This document shows positions 35,948 through 43,985 of a stretch of 64,000 nucleotides of DNA, piece by piece. The DNA is taken from assembly GCF_000241465.1 (NCBI RefSeq), contig NZ_JH584235.1:2040720-2104719 (forward strand), written 5' to 3'. The DNA comes from Sphingomonas echinoides ATCC 14820. GTDB lineage: Bacteria; Pseudomonadota; Alphaproteobacteria; Sphingomonadales; Sphingomonadaceae. Made by a program: the position numbers and the translations under genes. Under the pieces are notes generated by a model. It had not been told where the DNA came from, ran no database searches, and saw only the letters and a list, made by a program, of their open reading frames with translations. Position 1 is the first letter of the stretch; the number at the start of each line of letters is the position of its first letter.

Positions 35948-38515
35948 ATGATCGATCTGTTGCCCCTATCGTCTGCGCCATCCGCCCCCGGCCACGGACA
36001 CGCCCCCGGCCGCAGGGGCAGCACGTCCGGCCATTTCGAGAAGACGCTCGGCGCGGTGGTTGAGGCGCGCGATACGACGACGGCAGCCGCGTTGGCCCCG
36101 GCGGCGATTGCCCGGCAAGCGGTTGCCGTGGGTGGCAAGGGCTTGCCCCAAATCGTCCCCGCCAAAACCGGCGCGGCTGACGGAAACGGAACCGTCGCCG
36201 TCCAAAACCCGGTCCAGTCTCCCGCTGATCCGACGATCCCGGCCTTCCCCTTGGCGACCGCATCCAAAGCCGCGCAGCCGGTGCAGGCCCCTGCCGCAAC
36301 GCTGCCAGAAGGGCCCGCGCTAAACGTGGTACCGCAAGCGGGGTATCGAGACCCCGAATCCGTATCTGCTAAGATCGACGCTGACGGCATATCCCTTGCC
36401 ACGGGACCGACCGGGGCGGCACCGATCGCTTTTCCGACGGTCGCGACACCGACGCCGTTCACGGTGCCTGCGGCGCTGCAAAGCGGGACTGGTAAAGACG
36501 CCAGCGCGCCGACGACGCCTGTGACGACCACCAATCCCTTGGCGACCGGAAACACTGGGGTGCCCTTTCGGTCTGCGGGCACCACAACCGCTCTGATCGC
36601 CCCGGCAACGCCCGGCTGGCGCGACAAAGCGCAAGATCTCAGGACGGGCGCGTCCTCCGCCGCAATGGCCCTGGCAAATGCGCCCGCGCAAACGGCTGCC
36701 CCGCAGGCCGAAATTAACGAGCAAGGCCCGCCGCAGCCCGCGCTTGCGCAGCGCGGAGAGCTGCTCGCGCCGACAATTGCAGCACTCGGTTCCATAGGCC
36801 TTGGCGCGGTCATCGCCGACGCAACGCCACAGCCACCGGGCACGGTCACGACGTCGCAAACGCGGACGAACGAGGACAGTCTATCGTCGCTGCCGACATC
36901 CTCCTTCACGGTCGGCAATGCGGAAAGCCAGGCGTCCCCCGTCGCGACGATAGGGGCTTTGGCGGCCAGCGCCCAAGCGGCATCGACTGGGCCACGCGTC
37001 CAGACGCTGGCGGCCTTTCTAAATGGGCGTGACGCCACGGCGGCACCCTCGACACTTGCAGCCGCGGTCTCACCGAAAGCAGCACGCTCCGCGGACCACC
37101 AGAGCAAAGCCGTACGCGTGGACGCGCAGGACGTGGCACCCGCATCCCTGGCCAATCTGGCGTCACCCTTGGTTGCGCCCACGATCGCCCCCGCTCCTGT
37201 CGCCGTTACCGGGGCTGATCCCAATGCAGCGGCATCGCCTGAGGTGACGACCCTTGCCTCGCTTGGTGGGGCCCAGCGCCCGGTTTCGATCACAACGCTC
37301 GAGTCGGCATCGTCGTCGATCGCACCGGCCGCTCCATCATCGTTCGCAACGCCGGGCCGCATAGCGACGCCAGAGACCCCAGACACCGCAGAGACGGCAA
37401 ACGACGGCACCGAGACACCCAGCCCTGCACCGCCAGGGCGCACGCCTGCTGCCAAGCCGGATGCGATCCTACAGTCCCTGCGCCCACCTCTCGGCGACAT
37501 GCTCGCAGCGCAGCCCCCGATTGCGCCGACCGGTTTGGAGACTCAGCCATTGTCGATCACGCTGCCGGATTCGAGTTCGGCTGCCACGACTGGCCAGCCC
37601 AAACCGCCGCAACCCGCGATCGTGGCGACGGCTCCCGAGCAATCCCCTCTGCCAACAGCCCCAGCGCAAGCGGTCGCCTCTCCGCTTATTCCAACCCCGA
37701 CCACCGTAGCCGCGTCGCCATTGCCCCGACCGCTGCGCGTTTCGGACGCCATAGCCCCTGTCGGACAAGCGTCCGCACCGGCAGCGCCGCTCACGACCGT
37801 TGCCGCATCAAGCGCGAGCGCGCTACCTACATCCGCGCCATTGGCTACACCCACGCCAGTGGCAGACCGGCCTGATCCGCCAAGCTGGGTCGCCCAGCGC
37901 GACGCCGCCGTGCCAACCATCACCGTGAGCACGACTCCGCAGCCAGCCGGTCAAGTCTTCGCGGCGGCAATCGCGGCGGCGACGTCATGGCGCAGCAAGC
38001 CTGCGCTCCCGGGTCAAGGCGACGCCGCAATACTGGCCGCCGCGCTCAGCACCGGACCAGCCGTCAATCTACCCGATCAAACCGCCGTGGCGGCGACCGG
38101 AAGCACCAACGCGGCACCGCTCGACCTGCGGCAGGATCCGGGCTTGCAGCGCATGATCGATCACATCGAAACGCTCCGCGACGATGCCAATGCGCATGAC
38201 ACGCGCATCAAGCTTTCGCCCGACGCGCTGGGGAGCGTCGACGTCGCCGTGCGGCAGGAAGGCGATCGCGTCCACGTTCGCTTCACCACCGAACATGAAG
38301 CCACCCGCGCGCTGATCGCCGAGGCGCAGCCGCGCTTGACCGAACTGGCCTCCGCGCGCGGGGTTCGCATCGGCGATACCAGCGTGACCACCGATAGCGC
38401 GGGCGGCGGCAACGGTGCCGCCCCGCAGCCGCGCCCAACGCCGCAGCCTTCGCGAACGCCGCCCCGCGCGCGCTCCGACGCCACTGACGATCCCGTCGAC
38501 CACCGCCTTGCTTGA
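35948..38515 (+). CDS. fliK: Flagellar hook-length control protein FliK
   Basis: An 855-residue protein, longer than the usual 400-600. About 700 N-terminal residues are low-complexity Ala/Pro/Thr/Val, fitting the extended ruler. The C-terminal hook-length domain is recognisable: MIDHIETLRDDANAHDTRIKL, then SPDALGSVDVAVRQEGDRVHVRF, and TRALIAEAQPRLTELASARG. The tail is Pro/Arg-rich. It sets hook length and switches export specificity with FlhB. There is a 51-base gap after fliJ. Confidence 0.85.
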   Translation: MIDLLPLSSAPSAPGHGHAPGRRGSTSGHFEKTLGAVVEARDTTTAAALAPAAIARQAVAVGGKGLPQIVPAKTGAADGNGTVAVQNPVQSPADPTIPAFPLATASKAAQPVQAPAATLPEGPALNVVPQAGYRDPESVSAKIDADGISLATGPTGAAPIAFPTVATPTPFTVPAALQSGTGKDASAPTTPVTTTNPLATGNTGVPFRSAGTTTALIAPATPGWRDKAQDLRTGASSAAMALANAPAQTAAPQAEINEQGPPQPALAQRGELLAPTIAALGSIGLGAVIADATPQPPGTVTTSQTRTNEDSLSSLPTSSFTVGNAESQASPVATIGALAASAQAASTGPRVQTLAAFLNGRDATAAPSTLAAAVSPKAARSADHQSKAVRVDAQDVAPASLANLASPLVAPTIAPAPVAVTGADPNAAASPEVTTLASLGGAQRPVSITTLESASSSIAPAAPSSFATPGRIATPETPDTAETANDGTETPSPAPPGRTPAAKPDAILQSLRPPLGDMLAAQPPIAPTGLETQPLSITLPDSSSAATTGQPKPPQPAIVATAPEQSPLPTAPAQAVASPLIPTPTTVAASPLPRPLRVSDAIAPVGQASAPAAPLTTVAASSASALPTSAPLATPTPVADRPDPPSWVAQRDAAVPTITVSTTPQPAGQVFAAAIAAATSWRSKPALPGQGDAAILAAALSTGPAVNLPDQTAVAATGSTNAAPLDLRQDPGLQRMIDHIETLRDDANAHDTRIKLSPDALGSVDVAVRQEGDRVHVRFTTEHEATRALIAEAQPRLTELASARGVRIGDTSVTTDSAGGGNGAAPQPRPTPQPSRTPPRARSDATDDPVDHRLA

Positions 38516-38533
38516 AGATGAAGGACAGTATCC

Positions 38534-39124
38534 ATGAGTGACGCCCCCAAGGAAACGCCCAAGAAGAAGGGTGGCATGATGAAGATCCTGCTGCTCATCG
38601 TCGGCGGCCTGGTGCTCATCGGCGGCAGCGTCGGCGGCGCGGTGTTCGCCATGCACGCCGGGCTGCTTGGCGGTAGCAAGGCCGCACCCGAGCCAACCGG
38701 CCCGCGGCTGGTCCCCAAGGCCGAGCAGAAGCGCGTCGGCTCGGGCGAAGGGGCCGAGGGTGCCAAGGGCGGCACCAAGCCACCGATCGGGGTCGGCGGC
38801 GACAAATATGCCTCGAATTACTACGCCATGGACAAGGAGTTCACCTCCAACCTGCAGGACAGCGTCCATTTCGTGCAGGTCGGGGTCGCCGTCTCCACGC
38901 CCTATGACGATTCGGTGATCGAGAACATCAAGACCAACGAAATCGCGGTGCGATCGGCCATCCTGATGGCGCTCGGCGACACCACCGAGGAGCAGGTCTT
39001 CACCAGCGACGGCAAGAAGGTTTTGCAGCGTCGCATCGCCAAAGCGATCAACGATACGCTCAAGGAAAAAGAAGGCTTTGGAGGCGTCGGTAACGTTTAC
39101 TTTACCAATTTCGTTGTTCAGTGA
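38534..39124 (+). CDS. fliL: Flagellar basal body-associated protein FliL
   Basis: A 196-residue inner-membrane protein that supports the stator. TM is at about residues 16-40 (MKILLLIVGGLVLIGGSV), preceded by a lysine cluster. The periplasmic SPFH-like domain includes FVQVGVAVSTPYDDSVIENI and ends VGNVYFTNFVVQ, the typical FliL ending. A GGACAG-type site precedes the ATG. fliM starts 3 bases after the stop codon. Confidence 0.92.
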   Translation: MSDAPKETPKKKGGMMKILLLIVGGLVLIGGSVGGAVFAMHAGLLGGSKAAPEPTGPRLVPKAEQKRVGSGEGAEGAKGGTKPPIGVGGDKYASNYYAMDKEFTSNLQDSVHFVQVGVAVSTPYDDSVIENIKTNEIAVRSAILMALGDTTEEQVFTSDGKKVLQRRIAKAINDTLKEKEGFGGVGNVYFTNFVVQ

Positions 39125-39127
39125 GGC

Positions 39128-40096
39128 ATGGTTAACGAAGGCCTTCACAGCGCGAGCGACAGGCGGGAACGGCCCCGGCGGACAGCAGAGCATGTCACGC
39201 TGGGGACGGCCAACCTCAACCCGTTCGGCGACCTGCATACGGTGCAGCATTTGTCCGCGCGGCTCGCGCGCGGCGTGCGCGCCGTGTTCGAGCCATTGCT
39301 GCGCCGCGAGTGCCGCACCTGGGCCGAGCCGCTGGTGGTGCAGCGCCTGGCCGATTACCGGGTCGAACGCCCCGACGGGCTGACCGCATGGCTGCCAATG
39401 GCGATGACGGCGGCGGGGACACCCGCAGCCGGGCAAGCGCTGGCGGTGCTCGACGGGCGTTTCGTGATGGAATTGCTCGATCTGTTCTTTGGCGGCACCG
39501 GAGCGGCACCCGCCACCTTGCCCGCCGAATTCACCCCCGCCGCCGAGGCGATGATCGCCCAGCTCGGCCGGATGCTGGCCGAGCCGATGCGCGCCGCATG
39601 GGAGCCGCTCGCACGGATCGAGTTCACGCCCGGCCGGGTCGAAGCGAACCCCGCACTGATTACCGATCTCGACGCCGATGACGCCGTCGTCATCACGCGC
39701 TTCGGCATCGCCTCCGGGACCGCCAAGCCCGTGTTTCTCGACCTGCTCTACCCGGTCACCGCGTTGAAACCGCACGGCCCGTCCCTGACCGGCAAGGTGC
39801 ATGGCAAGACTGCCGAGCCTGATCCGGCCTGGCGCACCGGCCTCACCCGTGCGGTGATGGACGTGCGCTTCCCGATCCGGTCCGTGCTGGCGGAACCGAT
39901 GGTGTCGCTGAGCTTGCTGATGGAACTGAAGGCGGGTGACGTGATCCCGATTTCGGTCGGCGGCGACGTGCCGGTGATGGTCGGGCGCGACCGGCTCGGC
40001 GCGGGCACGGTCGGCACGTCGAACGGCAAGGCCGCGATCAAGCTCACGCATATTTCCTACGACCTAGACCGTGCTTTCGGGGGTGAATTGCAATGA
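39128..40096 (+). CDS. fliM: Flagellar motor switch protein FliM, without canonical CheY-binding N-terminus
   Basis: A 322-residue switch-complex protein. The middle domain (HLSARLARGVRAVFEPLL, then LFFGGTG near residue 118) and the C-terminal SpoA domain (VMVGRDRLGAGTVGTSNGK) are as expected. The N-terminus, MVNEGLHSASDRRERPRRT, has no LSQxEIDALL-type motif, which binds phospho-CheY in most FliM proteins. A longer protein is not possible because the in-frame triplet two codons before the ATG is the fliL stop codon. It overlaps fliN by 4 bases. Confidence 0.9.
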   Translation: MVNEGLHSASDRRERPRRTAEHVTLGTANLNPFGDLHTVQHLSARLARGVRAVFEPLLRRECRTWAEPLVVQRLADYRVERPDGLTAWLPMAMTAAGTPAAGQALAVLDGRFVMELLDLFFGGTGAAPATLPAEFTPAAEAMIAQLGRMLAEPMRAAWEPLARIEFTPGRVEANPALITDLDADDAVVITRFGIASGTAKPVFLDLLYPVTALKPHGPSLTGKVHGKTAEPDPAWRTGLTRAVMDVRFPIRSVLAEPMVSLSLLMELKAGDVIPISVGGDVPVMVGRDRLGAGTVGTSNGKAAIKLTHISYDLDRAFGGELQ

Positions 40097-40383
40097 CCGA
40101 CTTGAGTGGCGGATTCCCCGTCGATGCCAGCCTGGCCGCCAATTTCCGGCTGCTGCAGGACGTCGATGTCAAGCTGACGGTCGAGATCGGCTCGACCTCG
40201 CTCACGTTGCGCGAATTGCTCGCGCTTGGCGAAAGCAGCGTGATCGAGCTCGACCGACAGGCCAATGAACTGCTCGATGTGCTGGTCAACGGCACGCTGA
40301 TCGGGCGCGGCGAAGTGGTGATGGTCGGCGACAGCTTCGGCGTGCGCATGACCGAATTGGTCAGCCCAGAGAAGCGGGCCTGA
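40093..40383 (+). CDS. fliN: Flagellar motor switch protein FliN
   Basis: A 96-residue C-ring protein with the SpoA domain: LLQDVDVKLTVEIGSTSLTL, then the ELDRQANELLDVLVNG and IGRGEVVMVGDSFGVRMTEL pieces. It forms the lower C-ring with FliM and binds FliH. The ATG overlaps the fliM stop codon (ATGA). Confidence 0.95.
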   Translation: MTDLSGGFPVDASLAANFRLLQDVDVKLTVEIGSTSLTLRELLALGESSVIELDRQANELLDVLVNGTLIGRGEVVMVGDSFGVRMTELVSPEKRA

Positions 40384-40388
40384 TCGTC

Positions 40389-40649
40389 ATGATGTGGTCC
40401 TATATCCTCAAGCTCGTCGTGCTGCTGCCGCTGGTGTGCGGCCTGATGATCGGGTGCCTTTATGCCTGGCGTCGGCTGGAGTCGCGGTTGCCGGGTCAGC
40501 CCGCCAACCGGCTGCTCAAGGTCACCGAAACCATGATGATCTCGCCCAGCGTCCGGCTGGCGGTGATCGATTTCGAGGGGCGCAAGCTGCTCGTCTCGGT
40601 CAGCCGCACTGGCGTCGCCTTGGTCGATCGCGGTGGAGACGCACGATGA
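40389..40649 (+). CDS. fliO: Flagellar biosynthesis protein FliO (short)
   Basis: An 86-residue membrane protein with one TM helix (about residues 6-28), followed by a cytoplasmic part with LLKVTETMMISPSVRLAVIDFEGRKLLV (in pieces), the FliO signature of a basic/hydrophobic strand. FliO helps FliP assemble. The call rests on this motif and on its position between fliN and fliP. The fliP ATG overlaps its stop codon. Confidence 0.8.
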   Translation: MMWSYILKLVVLLPLVCGLMIGCLYAWRRLESRLPGQPANRLLKVTETMMISPSVRLAVIDFEGRKLLVSVSRTGVALVDRGGDAR

Positions 40650-41500
40650 GCGTCAAGGTCATTCGCAAAGGCTCGGGCCCGGCGCTGATCAAGCCATCGG
40701 TGGCGCGCGCGCTGCCGTGGGGCAAGCTGGCGCTGATGCTGCTCGGCGTGGTGTTCGCGATCCTGGTTGCGCACCCGGCCTTCGCCCAGGCCGCCCCGAT
40801 CGCCGCGCCCACCCCCGGAGCCGGCGACGCCGCCGACCGCGCGTTGAAGGATCTTGGCGGCGGCAATGCGCCGATGGCGCTGAGCTTGCAGATCCTGATC
40901 GTGATGGGGCTGCTGACGATCCTGCCCGGCATCCTGCTGATGATGACCAGCTTCACGCGCATCATCATCGTGCTGGCGATCGTGCGCCAGGCGATGGGCC
41001 TGCAGCAAACCCCGCCCAACCAGGTGCTGATCGGCCTGTCGCTGTTCCTGTCTTTCTTCGTGATGGCCCCGACAATCACCCAGATCAACGCGACCGCGAT
41101 CCAGCCTTATGCCGAGAGCAAGATCGGCGCGACCGACATGATAAAGGCCGCCGCGATCCCACTGCACACCTTCATGACCAAGCAGACGCGCAAAAAGGAC
41201 ATCACCATGTTCGCTGGCATCGCCAAGAGCGGGCCTTACAAACAGGCGAACGACATTCCCTTTTCGGTACTGCTGCCTGCCTTTGTCACCAGCGAGTTGA
41301 AGACCGCGTTCCAGATCGGTTTCCTGGTGTTCCTGCCGTTCATCGTCATCGATCTGGTGGTCGCGACCGTGCTGATGTCGCTCGGCATGATGATGCTGTC
41401 GCCGACGATCATCTCGATGCCGTTCAAGCTGCTGCTGTTCGTGCTGGTCGATGGCTGGGCGCTGACGATGGGCAGCCTTGCCAATTCGTTCGTGAATTGA
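40646..41500 (+). CDS. fliP: Flagellar type III export gate protein FliP
   Basis: A 284-residue export-gate protein. The family is often made with a cleaved signal peptide, and here the N-terminus has a long leader ending near AHPAFAQ. The core contains LPGILLMMTSFTRIIIVLAI, then RQAMGLQQTPPNQVLIGLSL. The last TM lies in IDLVVATVLMSLGMMMLSP. The frame is open further upstream, but the ATG at 40646 overlaps the fliO stop codon. A palindromic element follows. Confidence 0.95.
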   Translation: MSVKVIRKGSGPALIKPSVARALPWGKLALMLLGVVFAILVAHPAFAQAAPIAAPTPGAGDAADRALKDLGGGNAPMALSLQILIVMGLLTILPGILLMMTSFTRIIIVLAIVRQAMGLQQTPPNQVLIGLSLFLSFFVMAPTITQINATAIQPYAESKIGATDMIKAAAIPLHTFMTKQTRKKDITMFAGIAKSGPYKQANDIPFSVLLPAFVTSELKTAFQIGFLVFLPFIVIDLVVATVLMSLGMMMLSPTIISMPFKLLLFVLVDGWALTMGSLANSFVN

Positions 41501-41519
41501 CGCGATGCGCAGCACACAA

Positions 41520-41608
41520 CCGTTCGAGCTGAGCTTGTCGAAGCCTGCGCGCAGCACCTGCCGCGGTCGCCGTGGCGCGCTGCCCTTCGACAGGCTCAGG
41601 GCGAACGG
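41520..41608 (+). repeat. Intergenic palindromic element between fliP and fliQ
   Basis: The left arm (41520-41543) and right arm (41585-41608) are 24 bases and match with 3 mismatches, separated by 41 bases. The inner CTTCGACAGGCTCAG matches the element before fliI. The fliQ ribosome-binding site AAAGGAG begins one base after the right arm ends. Confidence 0.85.
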
Positions 41609-41623
41609 AAAGGAGCGTTTCTG

Positions 41624-41893
41624 ATGGACGCGGAATATTTCCTGACCGTCGCCAATCAGACGATGTGGGTGCTGGCGCTCGCCGCCGCGCCGATCCTGAT
41701 CCCAGCGCTGCTCGCCGGGCTGATCACCGGCATGATCCAGGCGGCGACCTCGATCAACGAACAGACTTTGTCGTTCGTGCCCAAGCTGATCGTCGTCGGG
41801 GTGTCGATCCTGGTGTTCGGCAGCTTGATCCTGGGGCTGCTCACCGATTTCACGATCGGCATTTTCGAACGGATCCCGGATCTGGTGCGATGA
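41624..41893 (+). CDS. fliQ: Flagellar type III export gate protein FliQ
   Basis: An 89-residue protein with two TM helices, as in the family: TMWVLALAAAPILIPALLAG, then AATSINEQTLSFVPKL and IVVGVSILVFGSLIL. It belongs to the FliPQR gate. AAGGAG precedes the ATG. Another palindromic element separates it from fliR. Confidence 0.95.
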   Translation: MDAEYFLTVANQTMWVLALAAAPILIPALLAGLITGMIQAATSINEQTLSFVPKLIVVGVSILVFGSLILGLLTDFTIGIFERIPDLVR

Positions 41894-41916
41894 GCGCGGG
41901 CCTGGCCCTTTCCTCC

Positions 41917-42017
41917 CCCCTCCCGCTTGCGGGCGGGGCTGGGGGAGGGGAGTTCCGTTATTGCGCGCAATGCTCGCGCCACGCCCCTCCCCTAACCCCT
42001 CCCGCAAGCGGGAGGGG
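41917..42017 (+). repeat. Intergenic palindromic element between fliQ and fliR
   Basis: Two 34-base arms (41917-41950 and 41984-42017) are complementary with 3 mismatches; each arm contains an inner CCCGCTTGCGGG or CCCGCAAGCGGG palindrome. The right arm ends GGGAGGGG, 3 bases before the fliR ATG, so it would supply the fliR ribosome-binding site. This GC-rich type of repeat is common in sphingomonad genomes as far as I recall. Confidence 0.85.
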
Positions 42018-42020
42018 AAG

Positions 42021-42803
42021 ATGAACGGCCCGCTCGGCTTCGGCCTGTCGATCGAGCCGCAACTCTGGGCGCTGATCTTCGTGATGGTGCGCGTTGGCGC
42101 GGCGTTCATCGCGGCTCCCGTGTTCAGCGCGGTCTCGATCCCGGTCACGGTGCGCGTCACGCTGTCGGGTGCGATCGGCGTGCTGGTGCTCTCGGTGCAT
42201 CCGGTGGTGCCGCCTGCACAGATCTTCGCGCTCACCACCTTTCTGGCGGTCGCGGCCGAAGCGCTGGTCGGCTTTGCGATGGGCTTCATCCTGCAAATCG
42301 CCTTCGCCGCGCCGATGATTGCGAGCGAAGTGATCGGCACCTCGATGGGAATCGGCTTTGCGTCCGCCATCGACCCGCAAAATGGTCGCTCGACCCCGGC
42401 GCTGGGCCAGTTCTTCTCGATGATGCTGACCTTGCTGTTCCTCAGCGTCAACGGCCACCTGATCCTGGTCGAGATGATCGTGAAAAGCTATGATGCGCTG
42501 CCGCCGGGGGCGGCCTGGCTCAAACCCGCACAACTTGAAAATATCGCCTTTTTCGGTGGCTATACCTTCCTCGCGGGATTGTTGCTGGCGCTGCCGGTCG
42601 GCTTCCTGCTGCTGTGCCTCAACCTCGTCGTCGGCATGATCTCGCGCTCGGCACCGTCGCTCAACCTGTTCGCGGTCGGCTTGCCCGCCAGTCTCGCGGT
42701 CGGCGTCGTCGCGCTGGCGCTCGGCTTCCCAGCGATGGGGGATTATCTGCTCGTCATCATCAACGAAGGCCTCGCCGCCACCCAAAGCCTGGTGCTCGGC
42801 TGA
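42021..42803 (+). CDS. fliR: Flagellar type III export gate protein FliR
   Basis: A 260-residue gate protein with about six TM helices. Family motifs include FVMVRVGAAFIAAPVFSAVS and the later NLVVGMISRSAPSLNLFAVG. The frame is open to 41961 inside the repeat, but the ATG at 42021 follows the GGGAGGGG of the palindromic element and matches the usual N-terminus. It overlaps flhB by 1 base (TGATG). Confidence 0.95.
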   Translation: MNGPLGFGLSIEPQLWALIFVMVRVGAAFIAAPVFSAVSIPVTVRVTLSGAIGVLVLSVHPVVPPAQIFALTTFLAVAAEALVGFAMGFILQIAFAAPMIASEVIGTSMGIGFASAIDPQNGRSTPALGQFFSMMLTLLFLSVNGHLILVEMIVKSYDALPPGAAWLKPAQLENIAFFGGYTFLAGLLLALPVGFLLLCLNLVVGMISRSAPSLNLFAVGLPASLAVGVVALALGFPAMGDYLLVIINEGLAATQSLVLG

Positions 42804-43930
42804 TGGCAGACGAATATGGTGAAAAGACAGAAGCCCCAACCGCCAAGCGCAAACGCGATGCGGCGGAACAGGGCGACATCCTCAAATCACGCGAGTTTGC
42901 AACCGCGCTGGTGATGCTCGCCGGGTGCGCCTGGCTGGCGATGATGGGGCCGTCGCTGGTCGGCGCCTGCAAGGAGATCATGACGTCGAGCTTTTCGTTC
43001 GACCAGCGCGATATCGAGGATTTCTCTCCCTTCCGCCCGCTCCTGCAAAGCGGTTGGAAGCTGGCACCGGCGATCGGCTCGCTCCTGGTGGTCACGCTGG
43101 CGGCGGCGATCCTTGGCCAGGCCGGGCTTGGCCACCTTGGTTTCAATGGCAAATTGCTCGCACCCAAGGCATCGCGGATCAACCCCGCCTCGGGCCTGCA
43201 GCGCATCTTCGGACCGCAAGGGTGGATCGAGCTCGGCAAGTCGCTGCTTAAGGTGGCGCTGCTCGGCAGCATCGGCTGGTACATGCTGCAACAGGCGTCG
43301 CAGATGACGATCGGCCTCGCCTCGACCAATATCGGCACGGCCGTCGCCGCGCTCGGCGGCACCTTCATGGGGATTTTGTTCGCAATGGCGGGCGGACTCG
43401 TGATCATCGCGGGCATCGACGTGCCGCTGCAATTGATCCAGCTGCTGCGCAAATTGCGCATGTCCAAACAGGCGATCCGCGACGAGCATAAGGAAACCGA
43501 AGGCTCACCCGAGGCAAAGGGCGCGATGCGCCAGCGCCAGCGCGAAATGGCCAAGCGCAACATGCGTGCGGCGGTGAGCGAAGCGCATGTCATCCTGACC
43601 AACCCGACTCACTTTGCAGTCGCCCTGCGCTACAATCGCGAATCCGACCAGGTGCCCGTCGTCGTTGCCAAAGGGCGCGGCGTGGTGGCGCTCGCGATCC
43701 GCGAATTGGGGGCGGAGGCGCGGGTGCCCGTGCTCGAATATCCCTCGCTGGCACGCGCCGTCTATTACACCAGCCGCGAGGGCCAGGAGGTGCGCGACGA
43801 CCTCTATGTCGCGCTGGCGACGATCCTTGCCTTCGTGTTCGGGCTCAACGCCGCAGCGGGCGGCACGCCGCCGCCGGTGCTGGTGCCGCCGAGCGCGCGC
43901 TTCGACAAAAATGGCGTGAAGGAATCCTAA
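42803..43930 (+). CDS. flhB: Flagellar export switch protein FlhB
   Basis: A 375-residue export-gate protein with four TM helices and a cytoplasmic autocleaving domain. The N-terminus EYGEKTEAPTAKRKRDAAEQG is typical (two pieces), and the cleavage site NPTH is at 267-270. The C-terminal tail ends PPPVLVPPSARFD. It switches export from rod/hook to filament substrates together with FliK. It starts with a 1-base overlap with fliR. Confidence 0.95.
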   Translation: MADEYGEKTEAPTAKRKRDAAEQGDILKSREFATALVMLAGCAWLAMMGPSLVGACKEIMTSSFSFDQRDIEDFSPFRPLLQSGWKLAPAIGSLLVVTLAAAILGQAGLGHLGFNGKLLAPKASRINPASGLQRIFGPQGWIELGKSLLKVALLGSIGWYMLQQASQMTIGLASTNIGTAVAALGGTFMGILFAMAGGLVIIAGIDVPLQLIQLLRKLRMSKQAIRDEHKETEGSPEAKGAMRQRQREMAKRNMRAAVSEAHVILTNPTHFAVALRYNRESDQVPVVVAKGRGVVALAIRELGAEARVPVLEYPSLARAVYYTSREGQEVRDDLYVALATILAFVFGLNAAAGGTPPPVLVPPSARFDKNGVKES

Positions 43931-43985
43931 ACATGACCGCCCTCCCGTCGTTCTTACACATGAGTTTTGGAGCAGGACCACAGCC

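Noticed and set aside
34120..37500. A 1126-codon open frame on the minus strand across fliI, fliJ and fliK
   Set aside because: It is the shadow of high-GC genes on the other strand. Its product has Ser/Thr/Ala runs with no domain, and the plus-strand genes are certain.
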